Below are positions 14,909 through 23,184 of a DNA stretch of 51,804 nt, one piece after another; within the stretch, counting starts at the first letter, position 1, and each line of letters begins with the position of its first letter. The stretch is from a virus, in the IMG/VR virus record IMGVR_UViG_3300034110_000722, positions 1-51,804 of that record, one strand, 5' to 3'. A model generated the notes under the pieces. The model was not told where the DNA came from and did no database searches. It worked only from the letters and a program-made list of their open reading frames with translations. The translations under genes and the position numbers were made by a program.

Positions 14909-15088
14909 ATGAACATCACGATTGAATACATTGATGACGGGCGTATTCAGGTGGTATTGCATGACGTGCAACGGCAACTGATTTTCACACCCGATGTGTC
15001 GCTGGCAACGATCCGAGAAGCGATCATCGGTGAGTTGCTGCCGAACCTGACAGACGTGATGCTGCGCATCGCAGAGTCGCGCGCATGA
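14909..15088 (+). CDS. Small hypothetical protein (59 aa)
   Basis: Starts MNITIEYIDDGRIQVVLHDV; acidic beta then helical (SLATIREAIIGELLPNLTDV). ATG 14909 follows ATGGAG; an in-frame ATG at 14894 and a GTG at 14801 are alternatives that would translate the hairpin region. No family recognised. Overlaps the next gene by four bases. Confidence 0.5.
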   Translation: MNITIEYIDDGRIQVVLHDVQRQLIFTPDVSLATIREAIIGELLPNLTDVMLRIAESRA

Positions 15089-15297
15089 CAATCTTTCAAC
15101 ATCTGGACGGGGGTTTCTACGTCATCGCGGGGCAATACCCCGTCCAGATGAAGATGGATGATGGGCGGTGGGAACCTGCCGTCTATTACCGCCGCGTCAC
15201 CCGTTCAGTCGATGGGCGCTGGCAGTATGAAGGCAAGAACCACTTCTGCACGACGCAAGCGCGTTGGAATGAGCGGTTTACGAGGATTGAGGTATGA
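15085..15297 (+). CDS. Small hypothetical protein (70 aa)
   Basis: Compact beta-rich protein (MTIFQHLDGGFYVIAGQYPV then DDGRWEPAVYYRRV), loosely like DUF1653 proteins that bind a ligand on a beta barrel. Both ends overlap neighbours by four bases (ATGA). Function unknown. Confidence 0.5.
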   Translation: MTIFQHLDGGFYVIAGQYPVQMKMDDGRWEPAVYYRRVTRSVDGRWQYEGKNHFCTTQARWNERFTRIEV

Positions 15298-15497
15298 GTG
15301 AGAACAAGTCGTCTTCGAGTGGCGGTATCGGATTTTTCAGTCTGCTGACTATCGTGTTCATCACGCTCAAACTGACTGGCTACATCACGTGGTCATGGTG
15401 GTGGGTGCTCGCACCGCTTTGGCTTGTGCCAGTCGTCATCCTGTCCATTACTGCACTGGTGTTTCTGGTTGCGCTGCTGTTCGAGTCTCGCAAGTGA
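15294..15497 (+). CDS. Phage membrane protein, two TM segments (67 aa)
   Basis: After a Ser/Gly N-terminus it has two hydrophobic helices, GIGFFSLLTIVFITLKLTGY and a WSWWWVLAPLW-to-VFLVALLF segment. GIGF..LLT(I/V)VF..LKLTG and WSWWWVLAPLW are the signature of a small membrane protein family common in phages (named after fragile-X-F-associated proteins). Role in the infected cell is unknown. Confidence 0.72.
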   Translation: MSENKSSSSGGIGFFSLLTIVFITLKLTGYITWSWWWVLAPLWLVPVVILSITALVFLVALLFESRK

Positions 15498-16579
15498 TTA
15501 GCGTCACAGCTACAGAACTGCCGCGCGTGATGCATTGCTTCGGCTCGCTGCAAATGCCGCAGGCTGTGCCGGGTGGCGGTGACACCACACAGCGCGACGA
15601 GGGCAATGCTGCACACTGGCTGGCCGAGCAGATGTTCAACGGCGCACCTGCTCACGCCGGTCTGACCGCACCGAACGGCTATGTCGTCACAGACGATATG
15701 GTGGAGCATGTGTCGCAGTATGTCAGCGCGCTCGACTGCGGCGAGATGGAAGCCGACACCAGTTACAGCGGTGCATCGTGGCAGGTGCGCGGTCGGGCTG
15801 ATCATCTGGTGTATCGCACACATGATGTCCTCACTCACTTCTCCACCAGTCTCACCATCGACGACTTCAAGTATGGCTGGCGGCTCGTCTCACCCGTCCG
15901 TAACTGGACGTTGATGAGCCATGCTATCGGTTGGATCATCCGCACACAGCAGCGTCCTGACCGCATCGTGCTGCGCATCCATCAGCCGCGTCCGTATCAT
16001 GCAGATGGGCCGCTGCGCGAGTGGTCATGCTCGTTTGAGGAACTGATGGGCTTCTACGCTCAGATCGACGCTCGCCTGTCCAACCCGACAGACGAACTGG
16101 TGACGAGCATGGAGCACTGCGCCAAGTGTCACGCCCTCGCCACCTGTCCGGCTGCTCGCAGTGCCAGCATGAACGCGCTGGACGTGATGGATCGCGTGTT
16201 CAGTGACGACTTACCGAAGCCGCTGCTGACCCGCGAAATGGAACTGATGCGGCAGGCGGTCAGCATGATCGAGGCGCGTCGGGACGCTATCGAGGAACTG
16301 GTGACGCACCGCATCAAGCAGGGCGAAGTGTTCGACGGTTACATGCTTGAGCGTCGGCACGGCCAGCGGCGGTGGAAGCCAGGATTGACCGGTAAAGTGC
16401 TGTCGATGCTGGCTGCTAAGGATCTGTCGAAGGATGGCGCAGTCACACCAGCTGAAGCAGAGCGGCGCGGTGTGAGCAAGGAAGCAATTGCAGCAATGAC
16501 GGACAGGCCGCTGCTTGATCCGAAGTTGAAGGCAGTGGACGTTGATGCCCGTGGACGGGCTTTGTTTGGAGACCAATGA
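15494..16579 (+). CDS. DUF2800-type PD-(D/E)XK nuclease
   Basis: 361 residues from GTG overlapping the previous stop. WQVRGRADHLV (about 96-106) and LTIDDFKYGWR (about 120-130) give the RecB/Cas4-like D...D-x-K core. Cysteines in HCAKCHALATC (about 215) suggest the iron-sulfur or zinc knuckle common in the family. DUF2800 nucleases occur next to DUF2815 ssDNA-binding proteins, as here, and are thought to act in phage recombination or replication. Confidence 0.82.
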   Translation: MISVTATELPRVMHCFGSLQMPQAVPGGGDTTQRDEGNAAHWLAEQMFNGAPAHAGLTAPNGYVVTDDMVEHVSQYVSALDCGEMEADTSYSGASWQVRGRADHLVYRTHDVLTHFSTSLTIDDFKYGWRLVSPVRNWTLMSHAIGWIIRTQQRPDRIVLRIHQPRPYHADGPLREWSCSFEELMGFYAQIDARLSNPTDELVTSMEHCAKCHALATCPAARSASMNALDVMDRVFSDDLPKPLLTREMELMRQAVSMIEARRDAIEELVTHRIKQGEVFDGYMLERRHGQRRWKPGLTGKVLSMLAAKDLSKDGAVTPAEAERRGVSKEAIAAMTDRPLLDPKLKAVDVDARGRALFGDQ

Positions 16580-16580
16580 C

Positions 16581-17630
16581 ATGCGAATGACTACCCTAAC
16601 CCCTCTCACCGCCGTTGCCTATAACAACGAAGGCAGCGGTCTGCTCACCCCGACCGGACGCATCGTGTGGGGCCACCCGCTTAAGCCGCGTCAGAAGATC
16701 GACAACGAGACGAAGCAGAAGGTGCTCGACCAGCAGGGTCAGCCGGTCATGGAAACGTCCTACGGGCTGGCGATCCCCATCGCTGAGTTCCAGCAGCACG
16801 TGTGGCCGGTGATGCACGCTGAAGCACTGAAGGGTTATCCCAACGGCGCACCGGGCAACTTCTCGTGGAAGATGACGCAGCCGACCGACATCGACAACAA
16901 GGGTCAGCCCTACAGCATCCGCGAAGGCTATGCCGATCATGTCGTGATTGCTGTTTCGACGCTGCTTGAGCCGCCACCTGCTTTCCGGTGGGACGCTGGC
17001 CGCAACCAGTGGGTGCAGATGCAGCCTGACGAGATCAAGTGCGGCGACTACATCCGCGCTGATCTGAATTTCAAGGTGAACGTCTCGACCAGCGCGACCC
17101 GCAAGCCGTCGCTCTATGTCAACCCGCGCGCGGTGCAGTTCGTCGGCTATGGTGCAGCGATCGTCAGCGCTGGGTATAACGTCGATCCGAGCAGCTTGTT
17201 CGGCGCTGGCCCTGCACCGCTGCCGCCCGGTGCAAGCGCTGTGCCGATCGGCGGTGCGCCTGATGTGGGGATGCCCGGTGCTGCTGCTATGCCCGGTGCT
17301 GCTGCTATGCCCGGTGCTGCTGCTATGCCCGGTGCTGCTGCTATGCCGGGTGCTCCGGTGGCTGCGATGCCGGGTGCTGCTGCGATGCCGAACCCTGCCC
17401 CTGCGGTGTCACCACCTCCCGCGCCTGTGACGGCACCGCCTGCGGCTACTCGACCCACTGACCCGTCGCACATCCACAACAACGGCAACGGCACCGAGCA
17501 GTGGTTCGTGAACGGTGCTTGGGACGGTGGTGCTCACCCTGTCCCGACTGCCGGTGCTGCTCTGCCGCCGCCTGCGACCGGATTTGTCGCACAAGCGGCG
17601 GGTATGCCGGGTGCGATGCCCCCGCGATAA
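16581..17630 (+). CDS. DUF2815-like ssDNA-binding protein with repeat tail
   Basis: 349 residues. Residues 20-205 follow the DUF2815 OB-fold pattern (GRIVWGHPLKPR, SWKMTQPTDIDNKGQPYSIR, IKCGDYIRADLNFKV, PRAVQFVGYG). After about residue 210 comes a Gly/Ala/Pro tail with four perfect MPGAAA repeats, then THIHNN-like and aromatic segments (QWFVNGAWDGG). The long flexible tail may recruit partner proteins, as acidic tails do in other SSBs, but it is not acidic. Leader MRMTTLTPLTAVAYNN resembles those of several virion proteins. Confidence 0.75.
   Translation: MRMTTLTPLTAVAYNNEGSGLLTPTGRIVWGHPLKPRQKIDNETKQKVLDQQGQPVMETSYGLAIPIAEFQQHVWPVMHAEALKGYPNGAPGNFSWKMTQPTDIDNKGQPYSIREGYADHVVIAVSTLLEPPPAFRWDAGRNQWVQMQPDEIKCGDYIRADLNFKVNVSTSATRKPSLYVNPRAVQFVGYGAAIVSAGYNVDPSSLFGAGPAPLPPGASAVPIGGAPDVGMPGAAAMPGAAAMPGAAAMPGAAAMPGAPVAAMPGAAAMPNPAPAVSPPPAPVTAPPAATRPTDPSHIHNNGNGTEQWFVNGAWDGGAHPVPTAGAALPPPATGFVAQAAGMPGAMPPR
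17271..17342 (+). repeat. 18-bp tandem repeat in ssDNA-binding protein gene
   Basis: Four identical in-frame units ATGCCCGGTGCTGCTGCT encode MPGAAA. Decayed copies continue to about 17393. Identity at wobble positions points to recent slippage expansion; copy number may vary between isolates. Confidence 0.9.
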
Positions 17631-17727
17631 CAGGGGAGTGTGTGGGCGCTGCGGTGCGGATTTGCTGAGAGGTGATCCGTGCCGCGCGCCTAGCCCGCTC
17701 CCGTTCGACGACTGCATTCCCTTTTGA
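17611..17727 (+). CDS. Putative zinc-knuckle peptide (38 aa)
   Basis: A frame from GTG 17611, overlapping the end of the SSB gene, encodes VRCPRDNRGVCGRCGADLLR and ends DDCIPF. Cys at 3, 11 and 14 and two later Cys could bind zinc. It fills the gap to the next gene. The start has only a weak ribosome site, so this is uncertain. Confidence 0.4.
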   Translation: MRCPRDNRGVCGRCGADLLRGDPCRAPSPLPFDDCIPF

Positions 17728-17736
17728 GGTGGTGAG

Positions 17737-18087
17737 ATGAAAGAGCATAGTGAAATGGTGACGGCGCTGGTCAAGTCTGGCTCGCTGATCGTCCAGCAGA
17801 TGACACCTGAGAAAGCGGACGCATGGCACGCTGCCACAGGTGTCGCAGGTGAAGCGGGCGAATTGCTTGATGCGGTGAAGAAACACGCGATCTACAACAA
17901 GCCGCTCGACCGCGAAAACGTGATCGAAGAACTCGGTGATCTTGAGTTCTACATGGAGCAGTTGCGCCAGAATATCGGTGTGACCCGCGAAGAAACGCTG
18001 GTTCACAACATGGGCAAGCTGGCAGTCCGCTACAACGAGCTTCGTTACTCCGATCAGGCTGCACAGGCTCGCGCCGATAAGCAGTGA
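17737..18087 (+). CDS. MazG-like NTP pyrophosphohydrolase
   Basis: 116 residues, ATG after GAGGTGGTGAG. GVAGEAGELLDAVKKHAIY and NVIEELGDLEFYMEQLRQN give the ExxE...ExxD metal-binding helices of all-alpha NTP pyrophosphatases. Phage MazG proteins hydrolyse dNTPs or ppGpp-like alarmones to steer host metabolism; the substrate here is unknown. Confidence 0.82.
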   Translation: MKEHSEMVTALVKSGSLIVQQMTPEKADAWHAATGVAGEAGELLDAVKKHAIYNKPLDRENVIEELGDLEFYMEQLRQNIGVTREETLVHNMGKLAVRYNELRYSDQAAQARADKQ

Positions 18088-18248
18088 CCCACAAGACCCA
18101 ATGCCACAACCTAGCAGTGTGTCTCGACTGCGGCGCTCGATGCAATGCGACAAACGCCCGTCCGTGGGCGCATCATCACGCGCGGCATCACAGACACACT
18201 GTTGAACTGCAACTCGGATGGGAGATACGACCGTGCAATCCCGCATAG
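18084..18248 (+). CDS. His/Cys-rich small protein (54 aa)
   Basis: From GTG overlapping the MazG stop (GTGA). Contains CHNLAVCLDCGARC and the basic His cluster ARPWAHHHARHHRHTVELQL. Four closely spaced Cys and seven His suggest metal binding. No family recognised. It overlaps the next gene by 16 bases. Confidence 0.55.
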   Translation: MTHKTQCHNLAVCLDCGARCNATNARPWAHHHARHHRHTVELQLGWEIRPCNPA

Positions 18249-18619
18249 ACAGCTTCATGGAAGCGTTGGTGAATGTCGCCATCGGCTTCGGGATCAACTT
18301 CCTCGCCAACTGGCTCATACTGCCGTGGTATTTCGGGATTGAGCCTGATCTCGGCAGTTTCGCGCTGCTCGGTGTGATCTACACCTTCATCAGCATTGCG
18401 CGGTCTTATGTGATTCGCCGCGCTTTCAACGGACAGACGGTGTGGGAAGCGTTGAGCGGGCGGGTGCGCCCCAGACGGGATGCAGCACATGAAGCGGCGT
18501 ATCAGCGTGGCCTGCTGGACGGGCGAGAATATGTCGCACCTGAAGTCAGGGCACCATATGATCCGGTGTCGCAGAAAACCCTGTTTGAAGCGTGGATGGA
18601 CGGGGTGGACGACGCATGA
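18233..18619 (+). CDS. DUF7220-like membrane protein
   Basis: 128 residues from GTG 18233, which has GGGAG well spaced upstream; ATG 18218 is an alternative. The opening QSRIDSFMEALVNVAIGFGI then NFLANWLILPWYFG is the pattern of a small phage family with two membrane segments (QSR..S..E...N...G). The C-terminal 60 residues are soluble (QRGLLDGREYVAPEV). Function unknown. Confidence 0.65.
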   Translation: MQSRIDSFMEALVNVAIGFGINFLANWLILPWYFGIEPDLGSFALLGVIYTFISIARSYVIRRAFNGQTVWEALSGRVRPRRDAAHEAAYQRGLLDGREYVAPEVRAPYDPVSQKTLFEAWMDGVDDA

Positions 18620-18846
18620 CTGACGCACCCCCTCGCGCGCTGGACTGCGATGCCTATGTGCGGCTTGCTTGCCGTCCGATCATCGTCACGCTGAACGGTA
18701 TGCAGCAGCGATATGTTGCAGCCTATAACGTCGATGAAGGCTGGATCGAGCGTTACATCACGGACGAGCGCGGCAACCTGTCGATTTATGAAGACGAGTA
18801 TCGGAGTGAGATTGTTCGCGGTATTGTGATGGTGTTTTGGGGATGA
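18616..18846 (+). CDS. Hypothetical phage protein (76 aa)
   Basis: Starts MTDAPPRALDCDAYVRLACR; the core VTLNGMQQRYVAAYNVDEGW resembles a beta-rich small phage family (ligand-like NGxxxxxVxxxD..G). It overlaps both neighbours by four bases. The HNH endonuclease follows directly. Confidence 0.5.
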   Translation: MTDAPPRALDCDAYVRLACRPIIVTLNGMQQRYVAAYNVDEGWIERYITDERGNLSIYEDEYRSEIVRGIVMVFWG

Positions 18847-19385
18847 GTGTTACCACCGATCATATACTGGATGACATGATGGGTTGCGCTCGATGTGATC
18901 GAATGCTTCCGTCCGCTTGGTTTCAGGCGCGCTCCGATACAGGTCGCAAGCGAACTGTTTGCCACGAGTGCCGAATAAATCAGATCAGTCAATGGCAGAC
19001 TGTAAACCGCGAACAAACACGAACGAATCAGCGTCGTTATAATCGCACGTTTCGCGGGCGAGCCATAATTCTCTTCAACGCCGCAAAAGCGAGAGCAAAA
19101 CAACGCAGTGAAGATTTCAGACTAGAATTACATCATGTGATTGAAATGCTTTCTGTCGGAGTATGTCAACGAACTGGTGTAGAGTTTGAATACGAAAACA
19201 CCGTAGGAGGCACGCAATCGCCTTACGCTCCGTCGCTTGATAGAATTGACAGAAACGGCATATATGAACCGGGTAACGTGCAGATAGTGTGCTTTTGGTA
19301 TAATGCTGCGAAACAACAGTGGCCTGAACACATCACCATTGAACTGTGCAAAAGCGTAGCGAGGAAACACAGTGATAGCGATTGA
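18843..19385 (+). CDS. Free-standing HNH homing-type endonuclease (copy 3)
   Basis: 180 residues from ATG overlapping the stop before it. Zinc finger GCARCDRM...CHECR, basic helix, then HNH core PSLDRIDRNGIYEPGNVQIV and CFWYNAAKQQ. Same architecture as copies at 4133 and 11389, but on the opposite strand. Its end overlaps the DNA polymerase start by 14 bases, exactly as copy 1 overlaps the primase. The gene and the first 350 bases of the polymerase are A/T-rich. Confidence 0.88.
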   Translation: MSVTTDHILDDMMGCARCDRMLPSAWFQARSDTGRKRTVCHECRINQISQWQTVNREQTRTNQRRYNRTFRGRAIILFNAAKARAKQRSEDFRLELHHVIEMLSVGVCQRTGVEFEYENTVGGTQSPYAPSLDRIDRNGIYEPGNVQIVCFWYNAAKQQWPEHITIELCKSVARKHSDSD

Positions 19386-21399
19386 CAACGCTCAAGTTTG
19401 GGACTGCGAGTGTCTCCCTAACGTGTTTACGTTGTGCGCCACACCGTTGAACGGTGAGAGTTATAGTGTATGGGAGATCAGCGAGTTCCGCGACGATCGC
19501 GCTCAACTCATGCAATGGTTTAACTGGTTGAATCAAAATCAGATACCCATGATTGGATTTAATTCAATCAGCTATGATTATACACTAGCACACCTGCTGT
19601 TCACGCAGCCGAATGCGACATACCAGCAGTTGCACGCCAAGTCGCAGCAGATCATTCAGAATGGTTATGGCGACAACCGATGGGCACACATGATATGGGC
19701 TAGGGATCGTTTCGCTCCGCAAATTGATCTCATGTTGCTGCATCACTTCGATAACCGCGCCAAGACGACCAGCCTGAAGGCGTTGCAATTCGCCATGCGC
19801 TCGCAGTCCATCGTTGAGTCGGCCCTGCCGTTTGATCGGGCTGTCACCGCCGATGAGATTGAACAAGACCTGATCCCCTACAACAAGCATGACGTGCAGG
19901 AGACGAAGCAGTTCGCGCTGCACTCGCTTGACGCGATCCAGTTCCGCATCGGGCTGATCGACCAGTTCGGAATCGACTGCCTCTCGTGGAATGACACCAA
20001 GATTGGTGAAAAGATGCTGGAACAGCGTCTCGGTGACGATGTGTGCTACGACTGGTCGAGTGGCCGCAAGCAGCGCCGTCAGACCGTCCGCACGTCCGTC
20101 GCTCTGCGGGACATCATCTTCCCCTACGTCCGCTTCGAGCACCCTGAGTTTCAGCGGGTGCATCGCTTCATGCTTGACCAGGTGCTCACCCCTGACGAAC
20201 TGGACGGGCCTGAGAGCACGGCTATCCGCACCAAGGGTGTGTTCACCGACCTGAGCGCCGATGTGGGCGGGCTGACGTTCCACTTCGGCACGGGCGGCGT
20301 TCACGCCAGCGTTGAAGCACAGCGGTTCCATGCGACCGATGAATGGCTCATCAGGGACATCGACGTTGCGTCCTTGTATCCCTCGCTGGCGATCGTCAAC
20401 CGGCTCGCCCCGGCGCATCTCGGACAGGCGTTCGTTGCCGAGTATGCGAAGATCCCGGCAGAGCGCAAAGAGCACGCCAAGGGGACCTATATGAACGCGG
20501 CGCTGAAGCTGGCTGCGAATGGCGCATGGGGTAAGTCCAACAGCGCCTACAGCTGCTTCTATGACCCGGCCTACGCCATGACGATCCCGGTGAACGGACA
20601 GCTTCTGATCTGCATGTTGGTTGAGTGGCTATTGGCTGTGCCGACGCTTTCGCTCATCCAAGCGAACACGGACGGTGTGACGTATCGCATTCACCGCGAT
20701 CACTTGGAACAAGCGAAACAGATTGAGCAAGCATGGCAGGATTACACGTTGCTAGTGCTTGAAGATGCCGCATACTCAGATATGTGGATACGCGACGTGA
20801 ATAACTATGTCGCACGCGATACAGCGGGCAAACTGAAGCAGAAGGGAGCCTACTGGCACCCCGATCCGCTGGACTACGCAGGTAGCATCAGCACTGCATC
20901 ACCGCCCTCGTGGCACAAAGACCACAGCAATATCGTTAGCGTGCGAGCAGCAGTCCTAGCGATGGTGCATGGTGTCGATCCGGCAGACATTATCCGCGCT
21001 CATACCGATCCCTTCGATTTCATGCTCAGGTGTAAAGTGGGCCGCAGTGACCAGTTGATGCACGGTGATGCACAGGTGCAGCGGGTGTTTCGCTACTACG
21101 TCGCTCGCAACGGTGCGCCGCTCGTCAAGGTGTCGCCACCTGTATCGGGTGGTGTGGTCGGGCAATGGAAGCGGGCGAACGGTGTGACCAAAGCCGAGTA
21201 TGAGCGCGTGATGCGCGAGACTGGTGGCGAGTGGGACGGTCGGGTTTGCACGCAGAACCGGAGCAAATATGAGCAGCGCCGCACAACCGTCGAGAGTGGC
21301 TGGCTTGTCGCAGACTGCTGCGATGCTTCACAGTTCGATTGGAGCAACGTGAATTATGATTACTACATCGCTGAAGCTAGGAAGTTGGTGATACAGTAG
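19372..21399 (+). CDS. Family B DNA polymerase with 3'-5' exonuclease
   Basis: 675 residues from GTG. Exonuclease: WDCEC (D11, E13), GFNSISYDY (N64...D69), PYNKHDV (Y170, D174). Polymerase: motif A DVASLYPS (about 331-338), motif B KLAANGAWG (about 379-387, consensus Kx3NxxYG), motif C QANTDGV (about 431-437), where the usual D-T-D is N-T-D but the second, essential Asp is kept. No terminal-protein insertions are obvious. This is the replicative polymerase. Its 3' end overlaps the convergent kinase gene by 23 bases. Confidence 0.88.
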   Translation: MIAIDNAQVWDCECLPNVFTLCATPLNGESYSVWEISEFRDDRAQLMQWFNWLNQNQIPMIGFNSISYDYTLAHLLFTQPNATYQQLHAKSQQIIQNGYGDNRWAHMIWARDRFAPQIDLMLLHHFDNRAKTTSLKALQFAMRSQSIVESALPFDRAVTADEIEQDLIPYNKHDVQETKQFALHSLDAIQFRIGLIDQFGIDCLSWNDTKIGEKMLEQRLGDDVCYDWSSGRKQRRQTVRTSVALRDIIFPYVRFEHPEFQRVHRFMLDQVLTPDELDGPESTAIRTKGVFTDLSADVGGLTFHFGTGGVHASVEAQRFHATDEWLIRDIDVASLYPSLAIVNRLAPAHLGQAFVAEYAKIPAERKEHAKGTYMNAALKLAANGAWGKSNSAYSCFYDPAYAMTIPVNGQLLICMLVEWLLAVPTLSLIQANTDGVTYRIHRDHLEQAKQIEQAWQDYTLLVLEDAAYSDMWIRDVNNYVARDTAGKLKQKGAYWHPDPLDYAGSISTASPPSWHKDHSNIVSVRAAVLAMVHGVDPADIIRAHTDPFDFMLRCKVGRSDQLMHGDAQVQRVFRYYVARNGAPLVKVSPPVSGGVVGQWKRANGVTKAEYERVMRETGGEWDGRVCTQNRSKYEQRRTTVESGWLVADCCDASQFDWSNVNYDYYIAEARKLVIQ

Positions 21400-21898
21400 C
21401 GGCAGGCCGCGCCCAACTGAGCACGCGCATCCAGTCGTCCAACTGCTCATACGTCTCAGCGAGCGAACCGTTGTTGTCAATCAGGATCATGTCAGGCTCA
21501 AACCCGATCGTCAGGCTCGGATCGGGCGGTAGGCCGCGCGCTTCAGCATCGACCCACACGACCACATCGAACAGCCGCCGCGATGCGCGGTATTCTTCGA
21601 TCGAGCGCATCCCCACGTAGCAATCCGACACCCCCAAGACAGCCCGTGCGAGCCTGCTCAGGTCGTCAGCATTGTAGGACAGTATGATGTCGCGCCACAA
21701 GCAGCGGTGGTTCACCCGATCCTCGTAGCAAGCGTCCAGCGTGTCATAGACCAGCCCATGCTCAACCAGCGCCGGTCGCACCACTGTCTCAGCCAGAAAC
21801 AGGCTGCTCGACCTGAAGGACAGCCCGTGCCGCTCAGACAGATACTCCGCGACAGTATCCTTGCCGTGCCGCCCATGACCGAGAATGAGCAGCTTCAT
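21377..21898 (-). CDS. Deoxynucleoside monophosphate kinase-like P-loop protein
   Basis: 173 residues. LLILGHGRHGKDTVAEYLSE is a Walker A of the phage dNMP kinase type (GxGxxGKDT). A C-terminal DMILIDNNGSLAETYEQLDD segment fits the nucleotide-binding end of that family. It likely supplies dNDPs for replication. Last gene of the late leftward operon; start overlaps the metallophosphatase stop. Confidence 0.75.
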   Translation of the reverse strand: MKLLILGHGRHGKDTVAEYLSERHGLSFRSSSLFLAETVVRPALVEHGLVYDTLDACYEDRVNHRCLWRDIILSYNADDLSRLARAVLGVSDCYVGMRSIEEYRASRRLFDVVVWVDAEARGLPPDPSLTIGFEPDMILIDNNGSLAETYEQLDDWMRVLSWARPAATVSPTS

Positions 21899-23184
21899 TC
21901 GCTGCTACCCCAAGCAGGCACCCTGATGCGGGGCTTGATCGGCTGAATCGGGTCTTCAAGTTGAATCGGCATCCGCTCGCGCAGACCCCATCGGCTGTGC
22001 AGCAGGAACAGGTTTTGCTGCGGTGGTTCAAGCACCACACGCAGATCATCCCCGTATTCGCTGTATCCTGGCACCGAACCATTGGACAGCACGTTGCCGG
22101 GGTTGCCGCTGGTGTGATAGTGGCCGTGCAGGATCAGATCCAGCTTCAGCCCCATGCTGGCATACTGTGCTTGGATTTTCTTGGTGCCGCGCACGATCGG
22201 CAGGAACGGGCCAGCAAACCCCTGACCACCACCCGTCCCCATCTTGTCACCGTGGGTGTTGAGGACGTTGCGACCGAAGATCGGTGTCACCTGATCCTTT
22301 GCCGCACTCATCTGGAACGTGACACGCGGATCATCTGCGAACTCGCGCTGCACCATCGCGCCGATCATCATGTCATAACTGAGACGGCTGTAGAGTTTGG
22401 CTGTGCTCTTGGGTGTGTTTCGACCGTGGTTCCCCGGCACACATGAGACATGGACGCGACCGAACGCTTCGAGCAGGTGCTTCACCCCTGCGGTCACTTC
22501 CTCGACCATCGCCTGCACCTGCTCGTGGGCTGTCAGGTCATTGGTGATGCGCAGTTCTTCATGGATGTCACCGCTGATGAGGTCGCCACCGAGCGCCAGA
22601 TAGGCACCTGTGCAGTCTGTATCGCTCGCCCAACGTGAGCCGATGTTGCAGGCGGCTGAGATGTAGCGGCGCATCCGCTGACGGCAGATTTCGCTGTTGA
22701 ACGCATTGATGCCGTGGATTTCGTCGGGTGCGATCACCTCACCCATGTGCACGTCCGAGAAGTGACAGCCGACGACCGATCGCGCCTTACCTACAGACGG
22801 CACAAGCGCATAGGACGGCACCTGATAAGGCACGTCCCGCACGCCTGACAACTGCTCGACAAGGTGCTCCATTTCACCGACCGCGCGCTCTGACGCAGCG
22901 GCTTTCTTGCGCCAGAATGCCGCATCGTGAACCTCACGAGCGGGCGGCGGGGGTGGCGGGGCTGGCTGAGGTGCAGCAGGTGTTGCATCCGGCACGTAGC
23001 CGCGAGCGGCAGCGCGCAGCTTGACCGCTTTGAGCGTCTTGGACGGCATGGACTTGTGGAAGCCCAACTGGCGGCAGACTTCAGCGCCGTTGCCTTGCGC
23101 CGCGATCACCGCTTCGAGCACTGCACGCTGTCGCGGCGTGCAGTAGTCCAGCAGCGCCGGATCAACCTTCAGAATACCACCCAT
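21895..23184 (-). CDS. Metallophosphatase with N-terminal HTH
   Basis: 429 residues. Residues 14-62 form a helix-turn-helix-like segment (TPRQRAVLEAVIAAQGNGAE). After a Pro linker the metal-binding motifs appear in order: HFSDVHMG (D144, H146), GGDLISGD (about 197), VPGNHGR (about 256), LHGHYH (about 353). It is a calcineurin-like phosphoesterase of the phage SbcD/Mre11-related type, probably a DNase or phosphatase. The HTH could target it to DNA. Confidence 0.8.
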   Translation of the reverse strand: MGGILKVDPALLDYCTPRQRAVLEAVIAAQGNGAEVCRQLGFHKSMPSKTLKAVKLRAAARGYVPDATPAAPQPAPPPPPPAREVHDAAFWRKKAAASERAVGEMEHLVEQLSGVRDVPYQVPSYALVPSVGKARSVVGCHFSDVHMGEVIAPDEIHGINAFNSEICRQRMRRYISAACNIGSRWASDTDCTGAYLALGGDLISGDIHEELRITNDLTAHEQVQAMVEEVTAGVKHLLEAFGRVHVSCVPGNHGRNTPKSTAKLYSRLSYDMMIGAMVQREFADDPRVTFQMSAAKDQVTPIFGRNVLNTHGDKMGTGGGQGFAGPFLPIVRGTKKIQAQYASMGLKLDLILHGHYHTSGNPGNVLSNGSVPGYSEYGDDLRVVLEPPQQNLFLLHSRWGLRERMPIQLEDPIQPIKPRIRVPAWGSSE

